Under the pieces are notes generated by a model, which was not told where the DNA came from, searched no databases, and saw only the letters and a list, made by a program, of their open reading frames with translations. A stretch of DNA of 64,000 nucleotides from Micromonospora sp. MW-13 (lineage in GTDB: Bacteria; Actinomycetota; Actinomycetes; Mycobacteriales; Micromonosporaceae): the NCBI RefSeq assembly GCF_003434305.1, contig NZ_QKKX01000013.1, positions 1-64,000 of the forward strand, in the 5' to 3' direction. Positions within the stretch are counted from its first letter, which is position 1. The number at the start of each line of letters is the position of its first letter. Below are positions 8,114-17,331 of the stretch, piece by piece. Made by a program: the position numbers and the translations under genes.

Positions 8114-9532
8114 TCAGTCGGCGGCCGGATCGGCGGCGAGGACGTCGAGCAGCAGGGCGGCGGTCCAGCCGAACGCGGGCGAGCCGAGGCCGACGCCGGT
8201 GTCCGGGTGGAAGTACTCGTGGCAGCCGGCCGTGGCGACCAGGTCCACCATGGACGCGCGCAGCCCGGCGGCGAGGTCGAGCCGGTGGTGGGTGCGCAGG
8301 CCACGCCACAGCAGCCAGTCGAGGTTCAGCCAGCTCGGTCCCCGCCAGTAGCGCAGCGGCTCGAAGTCCGGCGCGGTCCGGTCGTGGCTGGGCAGCGGCC
8401 GGTCCATCCGCGCGGCCAGCCCGAACCGGGGCGAGCACGCCTCCGCGAGCACCGTGGCGACCTGCCGGGGCGGCAGGTCGGGCAGCGCCAGCGGGACGAC
8501 GCCGAGCGCGGTCCGGGCCGGCACGAGCCGGCCGGCGCGCAGGTCCCGGGGGTGGAAGGCGCCGGTCGCCGGGTCGTACAGCCGGTCGACGAGGGCCGCG
8601 GTGATCCGGGCCGCCCGCTCGCGGTGCGGACCGGGATCGCCGCCCACCGCGCCGGCGATCGCCGCCAGGGCGTGCTCGGCGAGCCCGAGCGCGGTGTTGA
8701 ACAGCGGGCACTCCACCAGGAACTGGTGCCGCCCGGCCAGCCCGTCGTCGCCGTACCGACCCGCCCGGTAGGCGTCGGCCAGCGCGACGTACCGCGCGTA
8801 GTCCAGGTCGGTGGGCCGGTGCGCGGCGTCGGCGTGCACGGTGTCGTGCCGCCGGTACGCCCGCAGCACCGCCACGTCGGCGGGCACCGCAGCCAGCGGC
8901 GGGTCCCAGGCGGGGCTGTTGTCCAGCCCGGACTCCCAGGGATGCACGAGGCAGGCCAGCCCCGCCCCGCCCACGTCCCGCCGGCCGGTCAGGTAGCGCT
9001 GCTGGGCGACCAGCCGGGGGTAGAGCCAGGCCAGTTCCGCCCGGCCCCGCTCGGACGGCGACCGCCGGTACGCCAGCCAGGCGGCGAGGGCGTGCACGGG
9101 CGGCTGGACGATGCCGGAGGTGGCCACGGCGGGCGCGCCCGGGACGCGGGCGGAGTCCCAGAAGCCGGGCCCGGGGAAGTACGACCCGGCGCGCAGCGCG
9201 GGGTTGAACACGATGTGCGGCACCCGCCCGTCGGCCCACTGGGCGGCGAACAGGGTGCGCAGCTCCCGCCAGGCGCGGGCGGGACGCACCGTGGCCAGGC
9301 CGATCGCGATGAACGCTGAGTCCCAGCTCCACTGGTGCGGGTAGAGGGTGCGTGACGGGACGGTGTGGTCGTGCTCCCAGTTGCCGTCGAGGGTGGCCAC
9401 CGCCAGCCGGCGCAGCGCCCCGAGGTCCCGGGCCCCGGGCGGCCCGCCCGGGGGCGCGCCGTCGGCGGCGGCGCCGGCGCGCACGCCGCCGTCCGCTCCG
9501 GCTCGGTGGGCCCGAGCACGGTGATTTACCAT
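8114..9532 (-). CDS. GH63/MGH1-like glycoside hydrolase
   Basis: A 472-aa alpha/alpha-barrel hydrolase related to mannosylglycerate/glucosylglycerate hydrolases (MGH1-like, GH63). Supporting motifs are NWEHDHTVPSRTLYPHQWSW, WDSAFIAIGLA, WESGLDNSPAWD, YWRGPSWLNLDW and CHEYFHPDTG; the DNSP Asp and the later Glu are the usual catalytic positions. It is cytosolic, with no signal peptide. The first 37 residues are low-complexity, so a start further in is possible. A likely substrate is a compatible-solute glycoside such as glucosylglycerate; this is inferred from the family. Confidence 0.87.
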   Translation of the reverse strand: MVNHRARAHRAGADGGVRAGAAADGAPPGGPPGARDLGALRRLAVATLDGNWEHDHTVPSRTLYPHQWSWDSAFIAIGLATVRPARAWRELRTLFAAQWADGRVPHIVFNPALRAGSYFPGPGFWDSARVPGAPAVATSGIVQPPVHALAAWLAYRRSPSERGRAELAWLYPRLVAQQRYLTGRRDVGGAGLACLVHPWESGLDNSPAWDPPLAAVPADVAVLRAYRRHDTVHADAAHRPTDLDYARYVALADAYRAGRYGDDGLAGRHQFLVECPLFNTALGLAEHALAAIAGAVGGDPGPHRERAARITAALVDRLYDPATGAFHPRDLRAGRLVPARTALGVVPLALPDLPPRQVATVLAEACSPRFGLAARMDRPLPSHDRTAPDFEPLRYWRGPSWLNLDWLLWRGLRTHHRLDLAAGLRASMVDLVATAGCHEYFHPDTGVGLGSPAFGWTAALLLDVLAADPAAD

Positions 9533-9591
9533 GAGTCACATCCCGGTAGCACTGGGCTCCAGTGTCGAACAAAAAATCAGCAGATGTCTCG

Positions 9592-9605
9592 CAATTGATC
9601 AATTG
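9592..9605. promoter_or_regulatory. 14-bp perfect palindrome upstream of the GH63-like gene
   Basis: CAATTGATCAATTG is a perfect palindrome in an AT-rich pocket of very GC-rich DNA, 60 bp ahead of the hydrolase start and 170 bp ahead of the divergent methyltransferase. It is a candidate repressor operator; the cognate regulator is not identified. Confidence 0.5.
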
Positions 9606-9774
9606 AAGGTACGAATCAGCTACCTACCCTTCGCAGGGGGTGCCGCCGATGCCGTCGCGCCCGGGCTGCCGCTGCCCGCCGAGGGCCTGACCAGCGGCGT
9701 GGAGCAGGGCTGACCCGGCGGCCCGAGCCGGGGGTGGCCGCTCGGGCCGTCCGCGCCCCGGATAGCGTGGGGTG

Positions 9775-10386
9775 ATGGCCAGACCGACCCGCTGGGTGAC
9801 CGACACCGGCCCCGAGCACTCGCAGTGGTACATCGACCGGTTTCGCCGCCTGGCGGCCGAGGGCGCCGACCTGGCCGGGGAGGCCCGGCTGCTGGACGCG
9901 CTGGTGCCGCCGGGCTCCCGGATCCTCGACGCCGGCTGCGGCACGGGGCGGGTCGGCGCGGCGCTGGCCGCCCGTGGCCACACGGTGGTGGGCGTGGACG
10001 CCGACCCGGCGCTGGTCGAGGCCGCCCGCGCCGACCACCCCGGCCCGCGCTGGCTGGTCGGCGACCTGGCCGAGCTGGACCTCCCGGCGGCCGGCGAGCC
10101 GGAGCCGTTCGACGCGGCCGTGGTGGCCGGCAACGTGATGGCCTTCGTCGCCCCCGGCACCGAGCCGGAGGTGCTCCGCCGGGTCGCCGCCCACCTGCGC
10201 CCGGACGGCGTGGTCGTGGTCGGCTTCGGCACCGAACGGGGCTACCCGCTGGCCGACTTCGACGCCGACGCGGTGACCGCCGGGCTGCGCCGGGAGCACC
10301 GCTTCGCCACCTGGGACCTGCGCCCCTGGACCGACGACGCCGACTTCGCGGTCACCGTGCTGCGCCGCCCGGCGGCTACGGCGTGA
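9775..10386 (+). CDS. Class I SAM-dependent methyltransferase
   Basis: A 203-aa soluble methyltransferase. Motif I is ILDAGCGTGRVG (about 44-55), motif II VVGVDADPALVEAAR, then FDAAVVAGNVMAF and HLRPDGVVVVGFG. ATG 9775 follows a GTG codon. It converges with eccB, with 34 bp between stops. The substrate is unknown; the short length suggests a small molecule. Confidence 0.87.
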   Translation: MARPTRWVTDTGPEHSQWYIDRFRRLAAEGADLAGEARLLDALVPPGSRILDAGCGTGRVGAALAARGHTVVGVDADPALVEAARADHPGPRWLVGDLAELDLPAAGEPEPFDAAVVAGNVMAFVAPGTEPEVLRRVAAHLRPDGVVVVGFGTERGYPLADFDADAVTAGLRREHRFATWDLRPWTDDADFAVTVLRRPAATA

Positions 10387-10420
10387 GCCGGCACCCGAGG
10401 CGCCGACGGGTGGCTCGCCC

Positions 10421-11794
10421 TCACCCGGCGGCGACGGCGCGGGCGGCGGCCGGGTCGAGCGGGCTGCCGGCGGGCACCCGGCTCACCACGCCGGCCGGCA
10501 ACCGGACGGGCGTCACGTCCCGGTAGCCGAGCATGCCGAGCACCTCGGCGTCGGCCAGCACGTACCGCCGGCCGAGGTCGGTGACGACGGACACCGCGCC
10601 GCCGGTGGCCCCCGGCGCGGCGGCCGACTCCACGACAGCGCCGTGCCCGGGCTCGACCACCACGTGGTCGGCGACCGCCGGGCCCGTGGTACGCGGGCTG
10701 CCGCTCAGGTCGGGCACGGCCGCGCCGAGCCGCAGGTCGCGCACCTCCCCGTCGGCTGCCACCCCGACGCAGAGCGCCCCGCCGTCCGGGGCGGCCAGCC
10801 GGGGCGGGCTGGTGGGCGGGGCGGCCGGCCCGGTCGGCACGAGGTCGGGCTGCTTGGGCAGCGCGGCGAACCGGCCGAGGGTCAACGCCGCCGGCTCGCC
10901 CTGGCCGGTGCGGGCGAGCAGCAGGCTGGCCTGCAACTCGGTGATGCCGGCGAGGCCGTCGGCGAGGGCGACGGCGTACTGCCGCCCGCCGCCGGAGTTG
11001 CGGATCAGGAAGACGTCGCCGACCACTGCGCCGGGCACCCCGGCCGAGGGCCGCCCGAGGCCGGGCAGGTCCGGCGGGGCGAGGTCGGCCCCGGCCGGGA
11101 AGCTGTCGATCAGGGCGGGTGCGGCCGGCACGGCGCGCTGCCGGGTGGCGGCGAGCGCGGCGAGCGACCGGGCGGTGTCGCGCAGCAGGTACCGGCGGGC
11201 GTGCCAGACCAGGTGCAGGCCGCCGTCCGGGTGCCGGAGCAGGACCGCGTCGTCGCCCGGGGCCCGGCCGCCGGTGGCGGCCACCCCGATCAGCACCGCC
11301 GATCGGGGGGCGGTCCGCTCGGCCTCGGTGGTGGCGACCGAGCAGACCGTCCAGGGGGCGGTCGACAGCCGGGCCCGGTCGGGCAGCGAGTCGGGGGCGT
11401 CGGGGATGCCCAGCGGCAGGCCGCGCGGCACCCCCTCGATCGAGCGGCGGGAGACCAACACGGTCTGCGGGCGCTCGGCGCCGATGATCAGCAGCGCCGA
11501 GGCGTAGTTGAGCACCGGGTGCAGCTTGCGGTCCCGGTAGACGAACCGGGCGCCGGACTCCTTCTCCACGATCACCGCGCCGGGGTCGCGCCACCTGGTG
11601 CCGCCGCCGGTGAACAGGCCGTACAGGGCGAAGCCGCCCAGGGTGATCGCGGCCACCAGCACGCTGGCCAGCCCGGCCCCGGCCAGCCGCCGGAACGGGG
11701 ACCGCGCCGGGTCCGTCTCCCGCATCACCAGGGCGGCCACCGCCCGCTGGACGGTGAACTGGTACGAGTGAAGCTGGTCCTGCCGCGACGGCAT
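10421..11794 (-). CDS. eccB: Type VII secretion (ESX) protein EccB
   Basis: Core membrane component of the ESX apparatus, 457 aa. It begins MPSRQDQLHSYQFTVQR, the conserved EccB cytoplasmic N-terminus, has one TM helix near 40-62 and a large extracytoplasmic domain with the repeats typical of EccB (SVATTEAERTAP near 165, GDVFLIRN near 280, DLGRRYVLADAEVLGMLGY near 410). No other ESX gene (eccC, eccD, mycP, esx) is within several kb on either side, so it is an isolated copy or the edge of a dispersed locus. Confidence 0.9.
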   Translation of the reverse strand: MPSRQDQLHSYQFTVQRAVAALVMRETDPARSPFRRLAGAGLASVLVAAITLGGFALYGLFTGGGTRWRDPGAVIVEKESGARFVYRDRKLHPVLNYASALLIIGAERPQTVLVSRRSIEGVPRGLPLGIPDAPDSLPDRARLSTAPWTVCSVATTEAERTAPRSAVLIGVAATGGRAPGDDAVLLRHPDGGLHLVWHARRYLLRDTARSLAALAATRQRAVPAAPALIDSFPAGADLAPPDLPGLGRPSAGVPGAVVGDVFLIRNSGGGRQYAVALADGLAGITELQASLLLARTGQGEPAALTLGRFAALPKQPDLVPTGPAAPPTSPPRLAAPDGGALCVGVAADGEVRDLRLGAAVPDLSGSPRTTGPAVADHVVVEPGHGAVVESAAAPGATGGAVSVVTDLGRRYVLADAEVLGMLGYRDVTPVRLPAGVVSRVPAGSPLDPAAARAVAAG

Positions 11795-11899
11795 GCGGTC
11801 CCCTCCGACGGGTCGGTCGGGGCACAGGATAAGCGCTGCGTCGATCCCTCGAAGACCCTCCGTCGCCGGCCGCAGGGGCCGGCCCGGTGGCCGGCGGAT

Positions 11900-11913
11900 T
11901 ACCCCCCGGGGTA
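11900..11913 (+). promoter_or_regulatory. CsoR/CstR-type operator
   Basis: TACCCC-CC-GGGGTA has exact inverted arms with a 2-bp centre, the G/C-tract form described for DUF156 (CsoR/RcnR/CstR) operators. It lies 22 bp ahead of the start of the repressor gene and so probably mediates autoregulation. Confidence 0.65.
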
Positions 11914-11935
11914 CCTTCGACGTGGAGGTGACGTG

Positions 11936-12205
11936 GTGAGGCTGCGACCGGAGATGACGTCCGACGCCCTGACCCGCCTGAAGCGGGCCCGGGGTCAGCT
12001 CAACGCCGTGATCGAGATGATCGAGTCGGGGGAGGACTGCCGGGCCACCCTGACCCAGCTCGCCGCCGTCTCCAAGGCCCTCGACCGGGCCGGCTACAAG
12101 CTGATCGCCTCCGGGATGCGGCACTGCACCGCCGCCCGGGACCGCGGCGAGGAGCCGGAGATGACCGAGGAGGAGCTGGAGAAGCTCTTCCTGGCCCTGT
12201 CCTGA
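11936..12205 (+). CDS. CsoR/FrmR-family (DUF156) repressor lacking the metal His
   Basis: An 89-aa all-helical repressor. It carries RLKRARGQLNAVIEMIESGE and the two cysteines Cys35 (EDC) and Cys64 (RHC) numbered from GTG 11936. In copper-sensing CsoR a His lies four residues before the second Cys; here that position is Gly60 (ASGMRHC). The Cys pair without that His is the arrangement of persulfide-sensing CstR, so a thiol or sulfane-sulfur signal is more plausible than copper. GTG 11936 is favoured by GGAGGTG a few bases upstream; GTG 11933 is in frame. No target transporter or sulfurtransferase is adjacent. Confidence 0.87.
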   Translation: MRLRPEMTSDALTRLKRARGQLNAVIEMIESGEDCRATLTQLAAVSKALDRAGYKLIASGMRHCTAARDRGEEPEMTEEELEKLFLALS

Positions 12206-12242
12206 CCGGCGGCGGCCCGAGCCGGGCGCGGGTCTCCTGCGG

Positions 12243-14585
12243 TCACACCAGCCGCCGGTGGACGAGCACCCGTAGGGCCACGAATCCGGGGACGGCGGGC
12301 AGCCAGAACGTCGCGAGCCGGTAGATCAGGACCGCCGCGACGGCCGTCTCCGCGGTCAGCCCGTAGAGCAGCAGCCCGGACACGAGCGCCGCCTCGGTCG
12401 CCCCGAGCCCACCGGGCGTGGGGGCGGCGGAGGCGACGCCCTCGCCGACGACGCACACCAGGATCACCGGGGGCAGCAGCGTGAAGTCGACCGGCTGGCC
12501 GACGGCGAGCACCGCGAGGTAGAGACTGGCGCCGTAGCAGAGGGTGAGGGCGAGCGAGGACACGACCAGCCGGACCAGCCGGTGCTGGCGGGTCAGGGCG
12601 CGCAGGGCCGACAGCACCTGACCGACCGCGGCGCGTCCCTGCCGGCGCAGCCGGGGGATGGCGAGGGCCGCCGCCGCGGCCAGCAGCACCGCCACGACGG
12701 TCAGCAGGATGGGCAGCGCCCTGGCGCTGGCCTCGTGGGTCAGGGTGCGGGCGGGCTCGCGGGCGAAGGGCAGCAGCACGGGCAGCAGCAGCACGACGGA
12801 GCCGACGCCCGCGACCCGGGACACGGCGACGGCGGTGGCCGCCTCTGCCGTGGGGATCGCCTTCTGGTGCAGGTAGCGCAGGCTCAGGGCGGCACCGCCG
12901 ACGCTGCCCGGGGCCAGCCGGTTGGCGAAGGACGCGGCGACCTGCACGACGGTCGCCTCCCCCAGCGGAATCCGGTCGGCGGCGGCAAGACGCAGCACGA
13001 CGGCGCTGAGCACATAGGTGGCCCCGGAGGCGAGCAGGGTCGCGGCGACGGCCGCCGGGTTCGCGTGGGCCATCAGGCGCAGGGCGGTGCGTACCTGCCC
13101 GACCTGGGGAAGGAGGAGGTGTACGAGCAGGCCGAGGATGAGCAGCAGCCCGATGCCGCGGGGGCTGACGCGCACGACACGGGCCAGCCGGTCGTCGCGG
13201 GCCGGGTAGTGCCGCAGGATCTCGTCGCGTACCTGGTCCAGCAGGTCGGGGAACCGGCGTAGCGTGCTCCGTCCCGCCCGGGAGAGCACCGGTTTCTGTA
13301 GGTACGGCAGGCTGTCGGCGACGGGCCCGCCGCCGAACTGGACGACGGCCGCGTCGACCGCGGCCCGTGGGGTGACCCGGCTGGCGAGGGTGACCAGCAG
13401 CTCGACGACGTCCCGGGACTGCTGGTCGGTCGAGGCGTTGTCGGCGCCGAAGCCGAAGTCGACGAGGTACACGGTCCGGCCGCGGACGAGGATGTTGGCC
13501 GCGCGCAGGTCGCGGTGCGCGATCCCGGCGCGGTGCAGCAGCGCCACCTGTCGGCAGACGTCGGCCACCGCGGCGAGCGGCAGCGGTCCGATCGCCGAGT
13601 CCAGCGCGGGGGCGTCGGCGAACTCCTGCACCAGCAGGGCGTCACCGCCCTCGGTGGTGGCGGTGGTGACGACTGCGGGCACGCGCGCCCCGGCCCGCTG
13701 CGCCAGCAGGACCAGGTAGGTTTCGTGCTCGTTCTTCTGCTTCGCAGTGGCATATGGTGGTTCGTCCGCCACATGCCGGTAGCGCAGTCGCCGGTAGAAC
13801 TTGTACGCCCAGTCGGCGTCGCGCTGTTCACCACCGGTCACCTTCACGAACATCCGGCGGCCGTCGGCGGTGTCCGCCCGCCAGGGCCGTGAGCCACGGG
13901 CGTCCCCGGTGATCGGTTCCAGCCGCACGGCGTCGATCCCGCGCCGCGCGAGCACCCGGCGCAGCCGCGAGGTGGACCGCTCCGGGCCGACCTCGCCGAC
14001 GATCAGGCGGGTCAGGCACACCGCCAGCCAGCCGACCAGGAACCCGCCGACCGAGTCGGCGGGCAGGTGCGCCCCGACGTGCACGCGGGCCAGGGCGACC
14101 AGGACGATCACCGCCCACAGCGGTCGGTGCCAGCGCGGGTCGACGGCGCGGGCGGTGACGAGGCACAGGGCGGAGGCGACCGCGACGTGCCCGGACGGGT
14201 AGCCGAACGCTCCGGTGATCGTGTCGTGCGTCCGTACGTCGGCCAGCAGCGCCGTCGGTCGCTCCCGGGCCACCGCAGCCTTGCCCAGCACCGCGAGCCA
14301 GTACGCCAGGTTGCCGGCCAGGAACAGGTCGCGGGCGACCGCGAGGCGCCGCATGAGCGCGGCCACGGCGGCGACGACGAAGACGGCCACGTACGACCCG
14401 AGCTGCATGACCACGACCAGCCCGGGAGTCAGCCCGGCCGGCAGTCGGTTGAGCAGGGTGAACAGGTCCCGCTCCCAGCGGGCGACCGGGTGGTGGCGCA
14501 CCGCCAGGCTCACCGCGACCAGCAGGCCGGTCGAGGTGACCAGGCTGACCAGCAGCGCCGGTGACGGGCGGTGCGTCCGGGCCAT
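12243..14585 (-). CDS. PAP2 phosphatase - kinase-like - UPF0104 flippase-like fusion
   Basis: A 780-aa membrane protein with three modules. Residues 1-200 are a PAP2-type lipid phosphatase with K102...RP110, PSGH (130-133) and ARVHVGAHLPAD (His173, Asp177). Residues 205-465 are a RIO/ABC1-like kinase with Lys248, HRDLRAANIL (357-366) and VDFGFG (Asp376). Residues 470-780 form a multi-pass UPF0104/LPG-synthase-TM region with the family segments NRLAPGSVGGAALSLRYL and PTPGGLGATEAALVSG. The combination suggests phosphorylation or dephosphorylation coupled to lipid or lipid-linked-sugar translocation. ATG 14585 follows a GTG. The three domains also occur separately or in pairs in other actinobacteria. 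Confidence 0.85.
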   Translation of the reverse strand: MARTHRPSPALLVSLVTSTGLLVAVSLAVRHHPVARWERDLFTLLNRLPAGLTPGLVVVMQLGSYVAVFVVAAVAALMRRLAVARDLFLAGNLAYWLAVLGKAAVARERPTALLADVRTHDTITGAFGYPSGHVAVASALCLVTARAVDPRWHRPLWAVIVLVALARVHVGAHLPADSVGGFLVGWLAVCLTRLIVGEVGPERSTSRLRRVLARRGIDAVRLEPITGDARGSRPWRADTADGRRMFVKVTGGEQRDADWAYKFYRRLRYRHVADEPPYATAKQKNEHETYLVLLAQRAGARVPAVVTTATTEGGDALLVQEFADAPALDSAIGPLPLAAVADVCRQVALLHRAGIAHRDLRAANILVRGRTVYLVDFGFGADNASTDQQSRDVVELLVTLASRVTPRAAVDAAVVQFGGGPVADSLPYLQKPVLSRAGRSTLRRFPDLLDQVRDEILRHYPARDDRLARVVRVSPRGIGLLLILGLLVHLLLPQVGQVRTALRLMAHANPAAVAATLLASGATYVLSAVVLRLAAADRIPLGEATVVQVAASFANRLAPGSVGGAALSLRYLHQKAIPTAEAATAVAVSRVAGVGSVVLLLPVLLPFAREPARTLTHEASARALPILLTVVAVLLAAAAALAIPRLRRQGRAAVGQVLSALRALTRQHRLVRLVVSSLALTLCYGASLYLAVLAVGQPVDFTLLPPVILVCVVGEGVASAAPTPGGLGATEAALVSGLLLYGLTAETAVAAVLIYRLATFWLPAVPGFVALRVLVHRRLV

Positions 14586-14723
14586 CACCAGTCCTCGACT
14601 CCGACGGTCGCTCCCCGGAGCCGGCTCCGGGCCTGTGGATCGACCCTACGGCCCGGGTGGGCTCCGGCACGGCCGTTTCCCCGCGCCGCCGGGCCGAACG
14701 GCGTACGGCGTGCGCGGGGGCCG

Positions 14724-16109
14724 TCAGCCGCGACAGATCCTCACGTCCGGTTGGACGTCCAGCTTGTTGAAGACGTTGTCCACCCGGCCGATGCCCGCCT
14801 TCTCCTCGATCGGTCCGGCGTTGACCAGGTCCAGGAAGGCGTTGATCACCTTCACCAGGCCGGCGGGGATGCGGTAGCCGACGCCGTAGTCCAGCCACAG
14901 CCCGAGCTGGGTGCTGCGGCACAGCTCGATCGGCGCGCCCAGGGCGGAGCCGACGGTCAGTCCCGCCGTGGCGGTGACCGTGGCGTACAGCCCGGAGGTG
15001 AAGCCGAGGATGCCCAGGCCGACCCGGAACGCCGCCTGGTAGTGGACGATGATCCCGCTGACCCCGACCGACGGGCCGTAGATCGAGTCGGTGATGCTGT
15101 TGCGGACGGTGAGGTTCCAGGGTTTCGTGACGCCGAACGCGCCGTCGGCGTAGCCGAACCCGAGGTCGCCGCCCAGCGACCACTCGCCGGCCGCCTTGAT
15201 GTTGCCGTCCCGGGAGCTGAACGCCGTCTGCACCCCGACGAGTTGGTTGGCGGTGACGGAGAACGGCACGCCGAGGATCTCACCGACCGGCACGCTGAAG
15301 TCCAGCGGGATCGGGATCCGCTTGTTGATGTTGCGCCCCGCGTCGGTGGCGCCCGCGATCTCGATCCGCAACCCGGCCATGCCCGCGATCCGAAGTTCCG
15401 CCCGACGTACCGCACCGCCCCGGATCTCCAGGTGGAACCGGGCCGACGGGCTCTTCATCAACAGGGTCACCGTGCCGGCGACGCGGATCCCGCCGCCGTC
15501 GTAGCTGAACCGCGCGCCGACGCCGTCGGCGCAGCAGACCGGGGTGACCGCGAAGCCGGCGGCCCGCCGCCGGGCCACCACGGGCATCATGCGCCCGCCG
15601 CCGCCCGCGCCCGACTCGGCGTCGTACTCCGCCCAGAACGGCGTGCCCGCGTCGTACCGGGTCGGGGAGTCGAGGGAGACCGGGCGGTCGCCGGCGAAGG
15701 TGCCGTCGCGGATCACCTCGGTGATGTCCACCGGCCCGAGGGTCACCGCCAGGTCGTCCCCGTCACGGCGAACGTCCAGCACCCGCCCGACCGCCCGCCC
15801 GGTGAGGAACATGACCCGGCCCCGGGCGAGCTGGTCGGCGCCGCTGGCGGCGGGATCGATGCGCCAGGTGAGCGCGTCGTCGGACAGGCCCCGCACCGAC
15901 CCGCCGCCACCGCCCACGAACACCACGTCGGGCTGGTAGGTCACCTGCGGATCGCGGGCCGGCGCCGCCCCGTACCGCTGGTCGCCGGTGGCGGGTGGGC
16001 CGGGTGGCGTGGGGCCCGGTCCCGACCGACCGCAGGCCGCGGGCAGCAGCAGGACCGCCGCGAGCAGCGCCGCCGTCGCGCGGCCACGCCGGGTCCCGGA
16101 TGCCGGCAC
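14724..16109 (-). CDS. Putative lipoprotein, unknown function
   Basis: A 461-aa exported protein. GTG 16109 has GGGGGAG six bases upstream. A basic start (VPASGTRRGRAT) and hydrophobic stretch end in LLLPAAC, a weak lipobox. The mature part is Gly- and beta-rich with no domain I can name; a middle section with GDLGFGYADGAFG and a tail ending in PDVRICRG suggest a beta-sandwich. It is the last gene of a same-strand run with the next two lipoproteins, separated by only 17 bp from its neighbour. Confidence 0.72.
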   Translation of the reverse strand: MPASGTRRGRATAALLAAVLLLPAACGRSGPGPTPPGPPATGDQRYGAAPARDPQVTYQPDVVFVGGGGGSVRGLSDDALTWRIDPAASGADQLARGRVMFLTGRAVGRVLDVRRDGDDLAVTLGPVDITEVIRDGTFAGDRPVSLDSPTRYDAGTPFWAEYDAESGAGGGGRMMPVVARRRAAGFAVTPVCCADGVGARFSYDGGGIRVAGTVTLLMKSPSARFHLEIRGGAVRRAELRIAGMAGLRIEIAGATDAGRNINKRIPIPLDFSVPVGEILGVPFSVTANQLVGVQTAFSSRDGNIKAAGEWSLGGDLGFGYADGAFGVTKPWNLTVRNSITDSIYGPSVGVSGIIVHYQAAFRVGLGILGFTSGLYATVTATAGLTVGSALGAPIELCRSTQLGLWLDYGVGYRIPAGLVKVINAFLDLVNAGPIEEKAGIGRVDNVFNKLDVQPDVRICRG

Positions 16110-16126
16110 GTCGACTCCCCCGCAGC

Positions 16127-16732
16127 TCAGAGCCGGCCGGCGACCGTACGGGCCAGGTCCGCCAGGGGCTTGCGGTACCTCGCCGGGTCGTCGGTGCGGA
16201 CCAGCCGGATGGAGACCCACACCCCGCCCTTGTTGACGAAGACGGTGCCGTCCTCCGCGTACGCCTCGTCGCCCGCGCCGGCGATCGGGGTGAACTCGTG
16301 CCCGAGTTCGCGTTCGATGTCGAGGAACTTCTTCGCGCCGTCGCCGACGAACACCTCCACCTGGGCGGTGGGGCCGGTGACCGGTCCGGTGTAGGTGCAG
16401 GTCTCCCGGATCGCCACCGGGTCGTCGAGCGGGGTGCCGGCCAGCTTCTCGGCCTCCCGCTTGGACACCAGGTCGCAGGCGTCGACCGGGGGCGCTGCCG
16501 GCGGTTCCTCCGGCGCCTGCGAGGTGGCGGTGGGCAGCGGGTCGCCGCCCGGCGTCGGGGTGGCCGCCAGGCCCGGGCCGCCGCCCGCCGCCGGGGCGGC
16601 CCCGCCGTCGCCGGCTCCGCCGACGCCGATCATGCCGCAGCCGGCGAGCGCGGTGACCGTCAGCCCGGCGACGGCGACGGCGACGGCGCGGCCGGGGCCG
16701 GTGCGCCGCCGGGAGGTTGCGGGATACGTCAT
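16127..16732 (-). CDS. DUF3558-like lipoprotein
   Basis: A 201-aa lipoprotein with a clear signal and lipobox (TVTALAGC), a Gly/Pro/Ala-rich linker to about residue 80, then a compact domain starting VDACDLVSKREAEKLAGTPL with a second Cys in RETCTYTG. This is the pattern of DUF3558-type actinobacterial lipoproteins. The function is unknown. It probably shares a transcript with the lipoproteins on both sides. Confidence 0.78.
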   Translation of the reverse strand: MTYPATSRRRTGPGRAVAVAVAGLTVTALAGCGMIGVGGAGDGGAAPAAGGGPGLAATPTPGGDPLPTATSQAPEEPPAAPPVDACDLVSKREAEKLAGTPLDDPVAIRETCTYTGPVTGPTAQVEVFVGDGAKKFLDIERELGHEFTPIAGAGDEAYAEDGTVFVNKGGVWVSIRLVRTDDPARYRKPLADLARTVAGRL

Positions 16733-16763
16733 CGTGGGTTCACTTTCCTGTCCTGGACCGGCG

Positions 16764-17285
16764 TCACAGCGGGAGGGCGTCGAGCAGTTCGCGCAGCGTC
16801 CGCTCGTACCCGTCGGGGCTGGCGCCGAGCCGTTCGAAGCTGCTCAGGATCACGGTGTAGCTGCCGGTGCCGCTGACCACGACGGCCTCGGCCTCGATGT
16901 CCTTGACCGCCAGGTACGCCTTCTCCCCCTTGTCGACGTCCGTCACCTCGCGGTACACCTTCGTGGCCTGGTTCCGCTGGTAGTCGTAGGTGCTGCCGCC
17001 GGCCAGCCGGGAGGCGGTGGTGACGGTGAGCTGGGCGACGCCCTTGCCGTCCCCGAACGAGCAGTTGCCCTGGTCGACCATGGCTTGGCCGACGATCTCG
17101 GACACCCGGGTCGCGGTGAACGGGCACGGGGGCGCGGGCGCGTCCGCCACGTCCCCGCCGGCGTTCACCTCCACGCCCGCCCCGGTGGCCGGGTCGGTGC
17201 CGCCGGTGTCCTCGGCGCCGCACGCGACGAGCGGGACAAACAGGAACGAGCACAACACGGGTACGAGCAGACGGCGCACGGTCAT
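16764..17285 (-). CDS. DUF3558-like lipoprotein
   Basis: A 173-aa lipoprotein beginning MTVRRLLVPVLCSFLFVPLVAC, with the lipid-modifiable Cys in LVAC. The mature domain has PCPFTATRVSEIVGQAM and NCSFGDGKG, with Cys pair and spacing like its 16127-16732 neighbour, so the two are probably paralogues. It is first of the three-lipoprotein run downstream of the LuxR regulator (46-bp gap). Confidence 0.76.
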   Translation of the reverse strand: MTVRRLLVPVLCSFLFVPLVACGAEDTGGTDPATGAGVEVNAGGDVADAPAPPCPFTATRVSEIVGQAMVDQGNCSFGDGKGVAQLTVTTASRLAGGSTYDYQRNQATKVYREVTDVDKGEKAYLAVKDIEAEAVVVSGTGSYTVILSSFERLGASPDGYERTLRELLDALPL

Positions 17286-17331
17286 GGGCCGAGGTTAGGC
17301 CGCCGCGGGCGGCGAGGAATCGGGTGTTTCC

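Noticed and set aside
10421..11794. An ESX secretion locus around eccB.
   Set aside because: No eccC, eccD, eccE, mycP or WXG100 gene is seen within several kb; only eccB is supported.
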